From Isoptericola variabilis 225 (GTDB lineage Bacteria > Actinomycetota > Actinomycetes > Actinomycetales > Cellulomonadaceae), in contig NC_015588.1 in the NCBI RefSeq assembly GCF_000215105.1, forward strand, positions 2,604,001 to 2,668,000: a stretch of 64,000 nt of DNA. Direction: 5' to 3'. Under the pieces are notes generated by a model, which was not told where the DNA came from, ran no database searches, and saw only the letters and a list, made by a program, of their open reading frames with translations. The first letter of the stretch is position 1; the number at the start of each line of letters is the position of its first letter. The translations under genes and the position numbers were made by a program. Of the stretch, positions 47,665-55,622 are shown piece by piece.

Positions 47665-47670
47665 GACAAT
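47665..47670 (+). promoter_or_regulatory. -10 element, leaderless start of ROK gene
   Basis: GACAAT is followed by 6 nt and GTG 47677, without a Shine-Dalgarno. The element is 29 bp from the operator candidate, so binding there could also affect this promoter. Confidence 0.4.
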
Positions 47671-47676
47671 GGGTCG

Positions 47677-48861
47677 GTGCCCCGCCCGACCCTCGCCCCA
47701 CCGACGACGACGTCCCCGACGCTCGGCCCGACGTCGCGCGAGCTCGCGCGCCTCGTCCTCGTCCACGGGCCGATCTCCCGGGCGGAGCTCGGCCGCCGTC
47801 TCGACCTCTCGCCGGCCAGCCTGACCCGGCTGAGCAAGCCGTTCCTCGAGCGCGGCCTCTTCGTCGAGTCGGCCGCCGAGCACGGGCTCACCGGTCGCCC
47901 GACCCGCCCGCTCGACGTGCGCGTCGACGCGGCACGTTTCGCCGGCGTCAAGGTCACGGGCGACGCGGCGTTCGGCGTCGTGACCGACCTGCGCTCGACG
48001 CCGCTCGCGAGCGCCGAGCGCGCCCTGCCCGGGCACGCGCCGGAGGAGGTCGTGCGACTCGTGGCCCAGCTCGTCCGCGAGCTGGTCGCGGTGTCCGACG
48101 GCGCGTCCGACGCGCCGCTCACGGGGCTCGGGGTGAGCGTGGGCGGCAACGTCGAGGGCGGGCGCGTCGTCACGCGCGCCCCGTTCCTCGGGTGGCGCGA
48201 CGTCCTGCTCGCCGACCTGCTCGAGGGCGAGACCGGCCTGCCGACGACGGTCGAGAACGACGTCACCGCGCTGACGACGGCCGAGCAGTGGTTCGGCCCG
48301 GCGCGCGACGTCAGCTCGTTCGCCGTCGTGACGATCGGGGCGGGCGTCGGCTACGGGCTCGTGGTCGCCGACCGCGTCATCGTCACCCCCGACACCGGGC
48401 TCGGGCTCGGCGGGCACGTGCCGCTCGACCCCGACGGTCCGCGCTGCCCCGACGGCCACCCCGGGTGCTCGACGGCGATGCTCGCCGCGCCGAGCATCGC
48501 CGCCTCGGCCGGCGCCGCGCTCGGCCGCGAGATCACCTACGACGAGGTGCTGCGGCTCGCGGCCGCGGGCGACCCCGCCGCGACGGCGGTGACCGAGGCG
48601 TCCGGGCGGGCGCTCGGCCGCCTGCTCGGCCACATCGCCAACCTGGCGCTCGTCGACACGATCGTGCTCTCGGGCGAGGGCATCGGTCTGTGGGACGTCG
48701 TGGGCGACGTCGCACGCGAGCGCCTCGACGCCGACCGCGACCCCGAGGCGACGCCCGTGACCCTGCACGTCGACGACTCCGGCTTCGTCGCCTGGGCGCG
48801 CGGCGCCGCGGCGACCGCCATCCAGGCGGCCGTGCACACGCTGCGGCTGCCGGGGACGTGA
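47677..48861 (+). CDS. ROK-family transcriptional repressor
   Basis: The 394-residue protein has an N-terminal winged HTH (TSRELARLVLVHGPISRAELGRRLDLSPASLTRL, residues ~18-55) and a ROK sugar-binding domain. VSVGGNVEGG, TVENDVTALTTAEQWFG and VVTIGAGVGYGLV are visible. The zinc motif is altered: GHVPLDPDGPRCPDGHPGCST keeps His and two Cys, but the second Cys of CxCG is Asp. The phosphate-1 DxGxT is not seen, as in repressors rather than kinases. Divergence from the GH36 operon points to control of that operon, with galactose or an alpha-galactoside as inducer (inference). Confidence 0.9.
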   Translation: MPRPTLAPPTTTSPTLGPTSRELARLVLVHGPISRAELGRRLDLSPASLTRLSKPFLERGLFVESAAEHGLTGRPTRPLDVRVDAARFAGVKVTGDAAFGVVTDLRSTPLASAERALPGHAPEEVVRLVAQLVRELVAVSDGASDAPLTGLGVSVGGNVEGGRVVTRAPFLGWRDVLLADLLEGETGLPTTVENDVTALTTAEQWFGPARDVSSFAVVTIGAGVGYGLVVADRVIVTPDTGLGLGGHVPLDPDGPRCPDGHPGCSTAMLAAPSIAASAGAALGREITYDEVLRLAAAGDPAATAVTEASGRALGRLLGHIANLALVDTIVLSGEGIGLWDVVGDVARERLDADRDPEATPVTLHVDDSGFVAWARGAAATAIQAAVHTLRLPGT

Positions 48862-48883
48862 GCTCCCGCACCGGACGCCCCGA

Positions 48884-48889
48884 TAGGCT
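48884..48889 (+). promoter_or_regulatory. -10 element, leaderless start of GtrA-like gene
   Basis: TAGGCT is followed by 7 nt and ATG 48897, the same layout as at 9377 and 20233. Confidence 0.5.
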
Positions 48890-48896
48890 GGCGCGC

Positions 48897-49355
48897 ATGT
48901 CGCGCCCCGCTGTCCCCCGGCTGCGCGCCCCCTGGTACCGGGTCGCGGAGATCGCGCGGTTCGGGTCGGTGGGGCTGCTCGCCTACGTCGTCGACATCGG
49001 CGTCTTCAACCTGCTGCGCTTCGGGCCCGGCGAGCTGCTCGGGGAGAAGCCGCTGACGGCCAAGGTGGTGTCGGTCGCGGTCGCGACGCTCGTGGCCTGG
49101 GTCGGCAACCGGTACTGGACGTTCGCGCGGCAGCGCACCCGGAGGCGCGGCCGGGAGCTGACCCTGTTCGTGCTCGTCAACCTCGGCGGCATGGCGATCG
49201 CGGTCGGGTGCCTCGCCGTCTCGCACTACGTGCTCGGGCTGACCTCGCCGCTCGCCGACAACGTCTCCGCCAACGGCGTCGGCCTCGTGCTCGGGACCGT
49301 GTTCCGCTACGTCATGTATCGGCGGTTCGTCTTCACCGGAGCCGCCCGCACCTGA
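48897..49355 (+). CDS. GtrA-like four-TM membrane protein
   Basis: The 152-residue protein starts with a basic N-terminus and EIARFGSVGLLAYVVDIGVFNLLRF, the GtrA family opening. VATLVAWVGNRYWTF is the conserved middle motif, and VLGTVFRYVMYRRFVF the C-terminal one. Four membrane helices are visible. GtrA proteins are proposed to flip polyprenyl-phosphate sugars or anchor GtrB-type enzymes (family knowledge). A partner could be the DPM1-like transferase at 19036, although 29 kb away. Confidence 0.9.
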   Translation: MSRPAVPRLRAPWYRVAEIARFGSVGLLAYVVDIGVFNLLRFGPGELLGEKPLTAKVVSVAVATLVAWVGNRYWTFARQRTRRRGRELTLFVLVNLGGMAIAVGCLAVSHYVLGLTSPLADNVSANGVGLVLGTVFRYVMYRRFVFTGAART

Positions 49356-49370
49356 CTGCACCCGCCCCTC

Positions 49371-49445
49371 CGTTGTGGGCGTGATTTCTGGGGTCGAGAA
49401 CCAGGACGATCCGGACACAAAGGGCCAGAAATCACGCCCACAACG
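49371..49445. repeat. Perfect 21-bp inverted repeat with 33-nt loop
   Basis: Bases 49371-49391 and 49425-49445 are exact reverse complements (21 of 21). The arms start CGTTGTGGGCG and end in ATTTCTGG, so they are less GC-rich than the surroundings. The element lies between the convergent GtrA-like gene (ends 49355) and histidine kinase gene (ends 49461). It could act as a bidirectional terminator, or be a palindromic mobile repeat. Confidence 0.85.
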
Positions 49446-49460
49446 CTGCTGCGGTCGGGC

Positions 49461-50798
49461 TCAGTCGTGGTGGAGCCAGCCGCGACGGCGGCCGCGGCTC
49501 GAGATCGTCGTCCCCGGCGGGAGCACGACCTTCGGGTCGAGCGTCTTCGGCACGCCCGCGAGGAACAGCGCGAACACGGGCGGACGGCGCTGCGCGAGCT
49601 CGAGGCGCCCGCCGTCGGCCGCGGCGAGGTCCCGCGCGAGCGCGAGCCCGAGGCCCGTGCTGCCGCCCGTCGTCGTGCCGCGCTCGAAGATCCGCGGCGC
49701 GATCTCGTCGGAGACCCCCGGCCCCTCGTCGGAGACCTCGATCGCGACCGCGCCGGTCGTGCCCGACGGGCGCGAGCGGACCGTCGTCGTCCCGGCGCCG
49801 TACTTGAGCGAGTTCTCGAGCAGCGTCGCGATGATCTGGGCGAGCGCGCCCGGGGTGGCCAGGACCCGCTGGTCGTGCGGGACGTCGAACACGAGGTCGC
49901 GACCCGCGCGCTCGAACGTGGGCTGCCACTCCTCCTCCTGCTGGTGCAGCACGTCCCACAGGTCGACGGCCTCGGTCGTGCCGCCCTGGGCCCGGCGCGA
50001 CGCCGCGAGGAGGTCGTCGACGACGCTCACGAGCCGCTCGACCTGCTCGAGCGAGATGCGCGCCTCCTCGACGACCTCGGGGTCCTGGGAGGAGAGCATG
50101 ATCTCCTCGAGCCGCATCGTCAGGGCGGTGAGCGGCGTGCGGAGCTGGTGCGAGGCGTCCTGCGTGAACTGCCGCTCGGCCGCGAGGCGCCCCGCGAGCC
50201 GGTCGGCGCTGCGCGCCAGCTCGGCCGCGACCAGGTCGATCTCCTCCACGCCCGACGGCTCGAGCCGCGGGCGCACCTGGCCCGAGCCGAGCTGCTCGGC
50301 CGACGCCGCGAGGTAGACCAGCGGCGCGGACAGGCGGTTCGCCTGCCACACCGCGACCGCGACGCCGGCCGCGACGGCGACGACCGCGGCGATCACGACG
50401 AGCACCACGGCCTGCGCGACCTTGACGTACGCGCCCACGGCCGACGCGACCATGACGACGCCGGCCCGCGCGGGCGTCGTCGCGCCCCACTCGATCTTCG
50501 GCCCGGTGACGGGTTCGCCCCGCTCGATCACCGTGCCGTCCGGCATGCTGATCGTGATGTGCGCCGGCAGGTCGCCCGCGCGGCCCTCGACCGCGCTGTC
50601 GAGCAGCGCGTCCGTCGGCAGCTCGCCGCGCTCGATCGCCCGGTCGACGGCGTTCGCGAGCACGGCGCCGCGGTCGTTGATGCGCTGCGACTCGCTGCTC
50701 AGGACGAGCTGGCCCGCGAAGAAGCCCAGCGGGATGCCGAGCAGCAGCACCGCGACGGCGACCGCGGAGATGGTCGCCAGCAGGACGCGGCGGCGCAC
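49461..50798 (-). CDS. Sensor histidine kinase (OmpR-partner type)
   Basis: The 445-residue protein has two membrane helices (residues ~5-30 and ~130-155) with a ~95-residue outer sensor loop. A HAMP domain (SAPLVYLAASAEQLGSG) and the H-box TQDASHQLRTPLTAL with phospho-acceptor His217 follow. The N-box is ATLLENSLKYG, the G-boxes DEGPGV and STGLGLALARDL. The C-terminus KVVLPPGTTISSRGRRRG is basic. Start GTG 50798 lies 3 bp after the response-regulator stop. The signal is unknown. Confidence 0.92.
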   Translation of the reverse strand: MRRRVLLATISAVAVAVLLLGIPLGFFAGQLVLSSESQRINDRGAVLANAVDRAIERGELPTDALLDSAVEGRAGDLPAHITISMPDGTVIERGEPVTGPKIEWGATTPARAGVVMVASAVGAYVKVAQAVVLVVIAAVVAVAAGVAVAVWQANRLSAPLVYLAASAEQLGSGQVRPRLEPSGVEEIDLVAAELARSADRLAGRLAAERQFTQDASHQLRTPLTALTMRLEEIMLSSQDPEVVEEARISLEQVERLVSVVDDLLAASRRAQGGTTEAVDLWDVLHQQEEEWQPTFERAGRDLVFDVPHDQRVLATPGALAQIIATLLENSLKYGAGTTTVRSRPSGTTGAVAIEVSDEGPGVSDEIAPRIFERGTTTGGSTGLGLALARDLAAADGGRLELAQRRPPVFALFLAGVPKTLDPKVVLPPGTTISSRGRRRGWLHHD

Positions 50799-50801
50799 GT
50801 C

Positions 50802-51485
50802 TCAGCTCTGGCCGAGCTCGAACCGGAAGCCGAGTCCCCGGACGGTCGAGACGTACCGCGGGGAGTTCGCGTCGTCGCCGAGCTTGCGGCGCAGCCACGA
50901 GACGTGCATGTCGAGCGTCTTGGTCGAGCCGACCGGGTCGGAGCCCCAGACGTCGCGCATGAGGGTGTCGCGCAGCACGACCGAGCCCGCGTTGGCGACG
51001 AGCACCTTGAGCAGGTCGAACTCCTTGGTCGTCAGGTGCAGCTCACGCTCGCCCTGGAACGCCCGGTGCGCGGCGACGTCGACGCGCACGTCCTGCGCGC
51101 GCAGCTCCTCGTCCTCCGTCGTCTCGCCGTGGGTGCGGCGCAGCAGCGCCCGGACCCGGGCAAGCAGCTCGGCCAGCCGGAACGGCTTCGTGACGTAGTC
51201 GTCCGCACCAGCATCGAGGCCGACCACCAGGTCGACCTCGTCAGCGCGTGCCGTGAGCACCAGGACCGGGACGCTCAACCCCTTGGCCCGGATCTCCCGC
51301 GCGACGTCCAGCCCGTCCATGTCCGGAAGGCCCAGGTCGAGGACCACGATGTCCGCGTTCCCGGCGTTGTCAACGGCCCCTTGACCTGTTCCTTGCACCA
51401 CGACGTCGTAACCCTCACGTGTGAGAGCTCGCGCCAAAGGCTCGGCAATCGCCGGGTCGTCCTCGGCCAGCAGTACGTGGGTCAT
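50802..51485 (-). CDS. OmpR-family response regulator
   Basis: The 227-residue protein has a receiver domain with acidic DD at 9-10, phospho-acceptor Asp50 in VVLDLGLPDMDG and Lys in YVTKPFRLAELLAR. The winged-helix domain ends in VSWLRRKLGDDANSPRYVSTVRGLGFRFE. It is transcribed first, followed by its kinase 3 bp downstream. ATG 51485 lies 6 nt after a TAGCAT -10, so the transcript is probably leaderless. The promoter is divergent from the NarL-type system, 170 bp apart. Confidence 0.94.
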   Translation of the reverse strand: MTHVLLAEDDPAIAEPLARALTREGYDVVVQGTGQGAVDNAGNADIVVLDLGLPDMDGLDVAREIRAKGLSVPVLVLTARADEVDLVVGLDAGADDYVTKPFRLAELLARVRALLRRTHGETTEDEELRAQDVRVDVAAHRAFQGERELHLTTKEFDLLKVLVANAGSVVLRDTLMRDVWGSDPVGSTKTLDMHVSWLRRKLGDDANSPRYVSTVRGLGFRFELGQS

Positions 51486-51491
51486 TCCCCC

Positions 51492-51497
51492 ATGCTA
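51492..51497 (-). promoter_or_regulatory. -10 element, leaderless start of OmpR-type regulator
   Basis: TAGCAT on the minus strand is followed by GGGGGA and ATG 51485. Confidence 0.45.
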
Positions 51498-51643
51498 GCC
51501 GTATCGACCCAGGTCCCCGAGTCGTCCCCGCACCGCGCGTCTTTGCCAAGTCGTCGCCTCCGCGAGACCGCGTACGACCACGGTCGCAGCCGGGCGCCGT
51601 CGTGCTGCGACCGCGGGGGGACGCACCGCGCGCCGCGCGGGCC

Positions 51644-51649
51644 TAGCCT
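51644..51649 (+). promoter_or_regulatory. -10 element, leaderless start of NarL-type kinase
   Basis: TAGCCT is followed by 6 nt and ATG 51656. Confidence 0.45.
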
Positions 51650-51655
51650 CGCACC

Positions 51656-53059
51656 ATGTCCTGGTACGAGCGCGCCACCCGATGGTTCGAGACGCACCGG
51701 TTCGGGATCGACGTCGTGCTCGCCGCGTTCTTCGGCCTCTTCGTCGTCACGACCTCGGCCAACGTCTTCACGACCGGCGACCCCTGGGACGGGCGCGGCG
51801 GCATCATGCTGTGGTCCGCGCTGCTCGTCGTGCCGCTCGCGTGGCGCCGCACGCACCCCGTGGCCTCGGCCGTCGCGGTGTACGCGGTCGCGCTGTCGCA
51901 CATGCTCGCGGGCTACCCGATCCTGCTGCCCGCCGACGTCGCGGTGCTCGTCGCGCTCTACGCCGTCACGGTCCACGGCCCGTCGTGGTCGCACCGCGTC
52001 GCGATGGCCTCGACGCTGGCCGGCTGCCTGCTCCTCACCGTGGCGCTCGCCGTGCACAGCCGCTCGATGCTGGGCCTTCTCGACGCCCTGCCCGTCTCCG
52101 TCTTCTGCGCGATGAGCGCGCTCGTCGTGTGGGCGTTCGCGCTCGTGCGGCGCTCGCGGCGCGTGACGCTCGAGGCGCTGCGCGACCGCGCGCGCCGCCT
52201 CGAGATCGAGCGCGACCAGCAGGCGCAGATCGCGACGGCGGCCGAGCGCGCCCGCATCGCGCGCGAGATGCACGACATCGTCGCCCACTCGCTGTCGATC
52301 GTCGTCGCACAGGCCGACGGCGGCCGGTACGCCGCGGCGTCCGACCCCGACGCCGCCGTGCGCTCGCTCGGTGTCATCAGCGAGACCGGGCGGGCCGCGC
52401 TGGCCGACATGCGCCGCCTGCTCGGCGTCCTGCGGTCCGACGACGGCGGTACCTCCGCGGCGGTCCGCGCCGCCCCCGAGGGGTCGGCCGCGGGGCACGG
52501 GCCGCGCGGCGAGAGCGCGGCCCGCCCCGCGGGGGCTGCGCCGTCGGTCACCGCGCCGCTGGCGCCGCAGCCGGACGACGCCGACGTCGAGCCCCTCGTG
52601 ACGCAGGCGCGCGACGCCGGGATGCAGGTCTCGCTCGTGCGCGTCGGCACGCCGCGGCGGCTGCCGCCCGGCGCGGGCCTGACGCTGCACCGCGTCTGCC
52701 AGGAGGCCCTGACGAACGTGCGCAAGCACGCCGGCCCCGACCCGCGCGTCACCGTCGTCCTGCGCTGGGCCGAGCGGGACGTCGAGCTCGAGGTGTCCGA
52801 CGACGGGCGCGGCGCCGCCGCGGCGGACGAGCCCGGCGCGGCCTCCGACGAACCGGGGTACGGGCTGCTCGGCATGCGCGAGCGCGCGGCCGTGTTCGGC
52901 GGCACGGTCACCGCCGGCCCGCGCCCGGGCGGCGGCTGGCGGGTACGGTTCACGATGCCGGTGCCGCCCGCCGCGGACGACCCCGACGAGACCGACGACG
53001 ACGCGCCCGAGGCGAGCTCCGCCGTCGGGCAGCACGACCCGAGCACGGAGGTCCGATGA
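51656..53059 (+). CDS. Sensor histidine kinase, DesK/NarL-partner type
   Basis: The 467-residue protein has about five membrane helices in residues 15-165 and no large outer domain, as in intramembrane-sensing kinases. HisKA_3 follows with [20 protein letters not shown], phospho-acceptor His206, and a HATPase domain ([36 protein letters not shown]). A long Ala/Pro/Gly-rich insert (~260-305) separates the two. Kinases of this type often respond to membrane-active drugs and control ABC exporters (family knowledge). Its stop overlaps the response-regulator start by 4 bp. Confidence 0.93.
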   Translation: MSWYERATRWFETHRFGIDVVLAAFFGLFVVTTSANVFTTGDPWDGRGGIMLWSALLVVPLAWRRTHPVASAVAVYAVALSHMLAGYPILLPADVAVLVALYAVTVHGPSWSHRVAMASTLAGCLLLTVALAVHSRSMLGLLDALPVSVFCAMSALVVWAFALVRRSRRVTLEALRDRARRLEIERDQQAQIATAAERARIAREMHDIVAHSLSIVVAQADGGRYAAASDPDAAVRSLGVISETGRAALADMRRLLGVLRSDDGGTSAAVRAAPEGSAAGHGPRGESAARPAGAAPSVTAPLAPQPDDADVEPLVTQARDAGMQVSLVRVGTPRRLPPGAGLTLHRVCQEALTNVRKHAGPDPRVTVVLRWAERDVELEVSDDGRGAAAADEPGAASDEPGYGLLGMRERAAVFGGTVTAGPRPGGGWRVRFTMPVPPAADDPDETDDDAPEASSAVGQHDPSTEVR

Positions 53060-53727
53060 CCAGCCCCATCCGCGTCGCGCTCGTCGATGACCAGCAGCTC
53101 GTCCGCGCGGGCTTCCGCATGGTCATCGACTCGCAGCCCGACCTCGAGGTCGTCGTGGAGGCCGGCGACGGCGCGCAGGCGCTGCGGCTGCTCGCGTCGC
53201 ACGCGGTCGACGTCGTCCTCATGGACGTGCGCATGCCGAACCTCGACGGGCTGTCAGCGACCGCGCGGCTGACGGCGGCCGACGACGCACCGCGCGTCAT
53301 CGTGCTCACGACGTTCGACCTCGACGAGTACGTCCTCGAGGCGATCCGCAGTGGCGCGAGCGGGTTCCTGCTCAAGGACGCGCCGCCCGAGGAGATGCTC
53401 GCCGCGATCCGGACGGTGCACCGCGGCGACGCCGTCATCGCGCCGTCCTCGACCCGGCGGCTGCTCGAGCACCTCGTGGGCGTGCTGCCCGCCGAGGGCT
53501 CGACCGTGGGGCACCCGGGGCTCGACGAGCTCACCGAGCGCGAGCGCGAGGTGCTCGTGCTCATGGCGCGCGGGCGCTCGAACGCCGAGATCGCCGACGA
53601 GCTGTACGTCGCCGAGGCGACCGTGAAGACGCACGTCGGGCGGATCCTCGCCAAGCTCGGCGTGCGCGACCGCGTGCAGGCCGTCGTCGCCGCGTACGAG
53701 GCGGGCCTGGTCCGCCCCGGCGCCTGA
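53056..53727 (+). CDS. NarL/LuxR-family response regulator
   Basis: The 223-residue protein has a receiver domain with DD at 11-12, phospho-acceptor Asp57 in [13 protein letters not shown] and Lys in [13 protein letters not shown] LuxR-type HTH follows: [27 protein letters not shown] and [25 protein letters not shown] 53056 overlaps the kinase stop. A MacB-like exporter at 55.6 kb with a perfect palindrome upstream is a likely target (inference). Confidence 0.95.
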   Translation: MTSPIRVALVDDQQLVRAGFRMVIDSQPDLEVVVEAGDGAQALRLLASHAVDVVLMDVRMPNLDGLSATARLTAADDAPRVIVLTTFDLDEYVLEAIRSGASGFLLKDAPPEEMLAAIRTVHRGDAVIAPSSTRRLLEHLVGVLPAEGSTVGHPGLDELTEREREVLVLMARGRSNAEIADELYVAEATVKTHVGRILAKLGVRDRVQAVVAAYEAGLVRPGA

Positions 53728-53740
53728 GCGAGCCTCCCAC

Positions 53741-53791
53741 GAGTTGTCAGGCCCAGGCCGGGATATACGCGGGCGTGGACCTGACACCTCG
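53741..53791. repeat. Palindromic element copy 1 (51 bp)
   Basis: First of a set of 51-bp elements with outer arms GAGTTGTCAGG and CCTGACAxCTC around a TATAC centre. This copy has GATATAC in the middle; inner arm pairing is partly lost. It lies after the NarL-type regulator stop. Confidence 0.85.
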
Positions 53792-53801
53792 CGAGTCCCA
53801 C

Positions 53802-53852
53802 GAGTTGTCAGGCTCAGGCTGGGGTATACGTGAGCCTGGACCTGACAGGTTC
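53802..53852. repeat. Palindromic element copy 2 (51 bp)
   Basis: Same element 10 bp after copy 1. Inner arms CAGGCT and AGCCTG pair perfectly and differ from those of copy 3 (CACGCC with GGCGTG) on both sides, so pairing is kept by compensatory change. The right outer arm is shortened at CCTGACAGG. Confidence 0.85.
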
Positions 53853-53873
53853 CGCACACACAGGAGGAATGCC

Positions 53874-54272
53874 GTGCCGAAGCCGCCCCTGCCCCCCGAC
53901 GTCGTCGACAAGCTGCGAGGCCCGAACCCTGCCGTGATGGCGACCGTCACCCCGACGGGTGCACCGGTCTCCGTCGCCACCTGGTACCTGTGGGACGACG
54001 ACGAACGCCGCGTGCTGCTGAACCTCGACGCCACCCGGAAGCGCCTCGACCACCTGCGCAAGGAGCCGCGCGTCGGGCTCACGGTGCTCGACGGCGAGAA
54101 CTGGTACCACCACGTGAGCCTGCGCGGGACGGTGGACCTCGTGGACGACACCGACCTCGCCGACATCGACCGCCTCGCCGTCCACTACACGGGCCAGCCG
54201 TACGCGAACCGGACGAGCCCCCGCGTCACGGCCTGGATGACGGTGACGGGCTACCACGTCTGGCCGTCCTGA
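53874..54272 (+). CDS. PPOX-class F420-dependent oxidoreductase-like protein
   Basis: The 132-residue single-domain split-barrel protein has VMATVTPTGAPVSVATWYLWD, RRVLLNLDATRKRLDHLRKEPRVGLTVLDG and YHHVSLRGTVDLVDD. This is the pattern of small actinobacterial pyridoxamine-oxidase-like proteins that bind F420 or FMN. Start GTG 53874 has AGGAGG 6 nt upstream, the clearest ribosome-binding site nearby. Palindromic elements lie on both sides. The substrate is unknown. Confidence 0.88.
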   Translation: MPKPPLPPDVVDKLRGPNPAVMATVTPTGAPVSVATWYLWDDDERRVLLNLDATRKRLDHLRKEPRVGLTVLDGENWYHHVSLRGTVDLVDDTDLADIDRLAVHYTGQPYANRTSPRVTAWMTVTGYHVWPS

Positions 54273-54284
54273 CCCACGTTCCTG

Positions 54285-54335
54285 GAGTTGTCAGGTCCAC
54301 GCCGCGGTATGCCCCGGCGTGAACCTGACAACTCG
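54285..54335. repeat. Palindromic element copy 3 (51 bp)
   Basis: The most regular copy: outer arms GAGTTGTCAGG and CCTGACAACTC are exact complements, and inner CACGCCG/CGGCGTG also pair, around GGTATGCC. It sits between the convergent PPOX and DUF559-like genes (12 and 2 bp from their stops) and could terminate both. Confidence 0.9.
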
Positions 54336-54337
54336 GC

Positions 54338-55270
54338 TCAGGAGAACAGGTGGCGCCGGACGATCGCGAGCACGCGCTCGGGCTCGTACCGCGCCGCCAT
54401 CGCGGGCAGGCGGATCCGCACCGTCCTCGTGTCGGCGCCGATCTCGGCGTCGCGCAGCAGGTCGTCGTACCAGCGATCGCGCTCGATGTGGCCGATGCCG
54501 TCGATCTCGACGACGAACCGGCGCCCGCCGGGCAGAACCCACTCGACGTCGAGGAAGCGCCGCAATCCCCGCGCGTCCGTCCGGACGGACTGTCGGAACG
54601 GCTCCGGCAGGCGCGCACGGCGGCACAGCCGCGCGAAGTCGATCTCCGCGAGCGAGTCCGCTCCGCCGGCGATGTCCGCGAGCGCGTGCCGCATCACCGC
54701 CCGGTGCCGCACGGCGCCGACCTCGTCGAGCATCGTCCGGAGCTCGGCCGGCGTCGCGAGGCGCTGCTGCACGACGGCCGCCACGAGGCCTGCGGCGGTC
54801 CGCCACGACCGCTGCCACGCGGCCGCGTCGACGGCCGCCCGCGCCACCGTGTGGACCGGCAGACCGTCCACCTCGACGACGTGGTCGTCGCGCAGCCGCC
54901 GCGACTCGTGCACCGTCAGCCACGGGTGCCGGTCGGGCGTCGCACCGCGCGGGACGACGACGTGGATCGGCTCCCGGAACCAGTTCTCGATGCCGTGCAC
55001 CTCGAGCGCCGACCACGCACCGATGACGCTGCCTCGCGGTGCACCGAGCACCGCTGCCCAGCGCTTCGCCGACCTCGACAGCGGGCCGCGGTGCGTGACC
55101 AGCACCTGCTCGCTGAGCGATCGCCACCGCAAGGCTCGCACATGGAGGCGGACGTGGTCGTCCCGCACCCCGAGGGCGGCCAGCTGGGCACGCGTCACCA
55201 CCCTGCTCTGCCTGCGCAGCAACGGGCTCAGTCCTGGGACGGCGGTGTACACCCGTGAGGAGCCGGTCAT
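54338..55270 (-). CDS. AbiEi/DUF559-like protein (endonuclease-like fold)
   Basis: The 310-residue protein has an N-terminal HTH-like part (VTRAQLAALGVRDDHVRLHVRA) as in AbiEi antitoxin-type proteins. A middle region has GAWSALEVHGI and VHVVVPRG-like strands. The C-terminal ~110 residues resemble the DUF559/very-short-patch-repair nuclease fold: FLDVEWVLPGGRRFVVEIDG has the Asp-x-Glu pair, then HIERDRWYDDLLRDAEI. Such proteins are common and scattered in actinobacteria; function is unproven. No toxin gene is adjacent. ATG 55270 or ATG 55282 could start it. Palindromic elements lie at both ends. Confidence 0.8.
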   Translation of the reverse strand: MTGSSRVYTAVPGLSPLLRRQSRVVTRAQLAALGVRDDHVRLHVRALRWRSLSEQVLVTHRGPLSRSAKRWAAVLGAPRGSVIGAWSALEVHGIENWFREPIHVVVPRGATPDRHPWLTVHESRRLRDDHVVEVDGLPVHTVARAAVDAAAWQRSWRTAAGLVAAVVQQRLATPAELRTMLDEVGAVRHRAVMRHALADIAGGADSLAEIDFARLCRRARLPEPFRQSVRTDARGLRRFLDVEWVLPGGRRFVVEIDGIGHIERDRWYDDLLRDAEIGADTRTVRIRLPAMAARYEPERVLAIVRRHLFS

Positions 55271-55355
55271 GGACCCGACCATGGCCGGTGCGCCCGCGCA
55301 CGGGCCGACGTCGGGCACCGTGCTGTGGACGACGGACACCTGGGGGCGACCTCCC

Positions 55356-55400
55356 CCGTTGTCAGGCCCACGCCGCGGTATGCACGCTCCCGGCAACGCC
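55356..55400. repeat. Palindromic element copy 4 (left half only)
   Basis: CGTTGTCAGGCCCACGCCGC followed by GGTATGC matches the left half and centre of copy 3, after which similarity stops. It abuts the complete copy 5. Confidence 0.7.
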
Positions 55401-55451
55401 GAGTTGTCAGCACCACGCAGGGGTATACCCCGGCGTGACCCTGACAAGTCC
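55401..55451. repeat. Palindromic element copy 5 (51 bp)
   Basis: GAGTTGTCAG at the left and CTGACAAGTC at the right, with inner CACGC/GCGTG pairing around GGGTATACCC. It lies 12 bp before the 18-bp palindrome. Confidence 0.85.
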
Positions 55452-55462
55452 CCCGGGGTGGG

Positions 55463-55480
55463 GTCATACCTGGGTATGAC
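55463..55480. promoter_or_regulatory. 18-bp perfect palindrome, operator candidate for the ABC exporter
   Basis: GTCATACC-TG-GGTATGAC has exact 8-bp arms. It is the only such element upstream of the MacB-like operon. NarL-type dimers bind sites of this size, and the NarL-type system sits 2 kb upstream on the same strand, so it is a plausible binding site (inference). Confidence 0.5.
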
Positions 55481-55622
55481 GCGGGCGGCGGCGACAACCA
55501 GCCGCTGGGCCGACGCGGCGCCCACCAGCGCCGACGTAGCGTCGTCGGTGTCCTGGGGAGCCTGCCTGAAGCGGGCGCCCCGGGGCACCAGGACATCTGA
55601 CGCAGAGACCGGAGAGACCGCC

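Larger units (their letters stand above)
55271..55622. other. 352-bp divergent intergenic region with repeats and operator
   Basis: No gene was seen. It contains half a palindromic element (from 55356), a full copy (55401-55451), the 18-bp palindrome (55463-55480) and a weak -10 TAGCGT at 55537-55542. An in-frame upward extension of the ABC ATPase to ATG 55476 is possible, but that ATG lies inside the palindrome. Confidence 0.6.
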
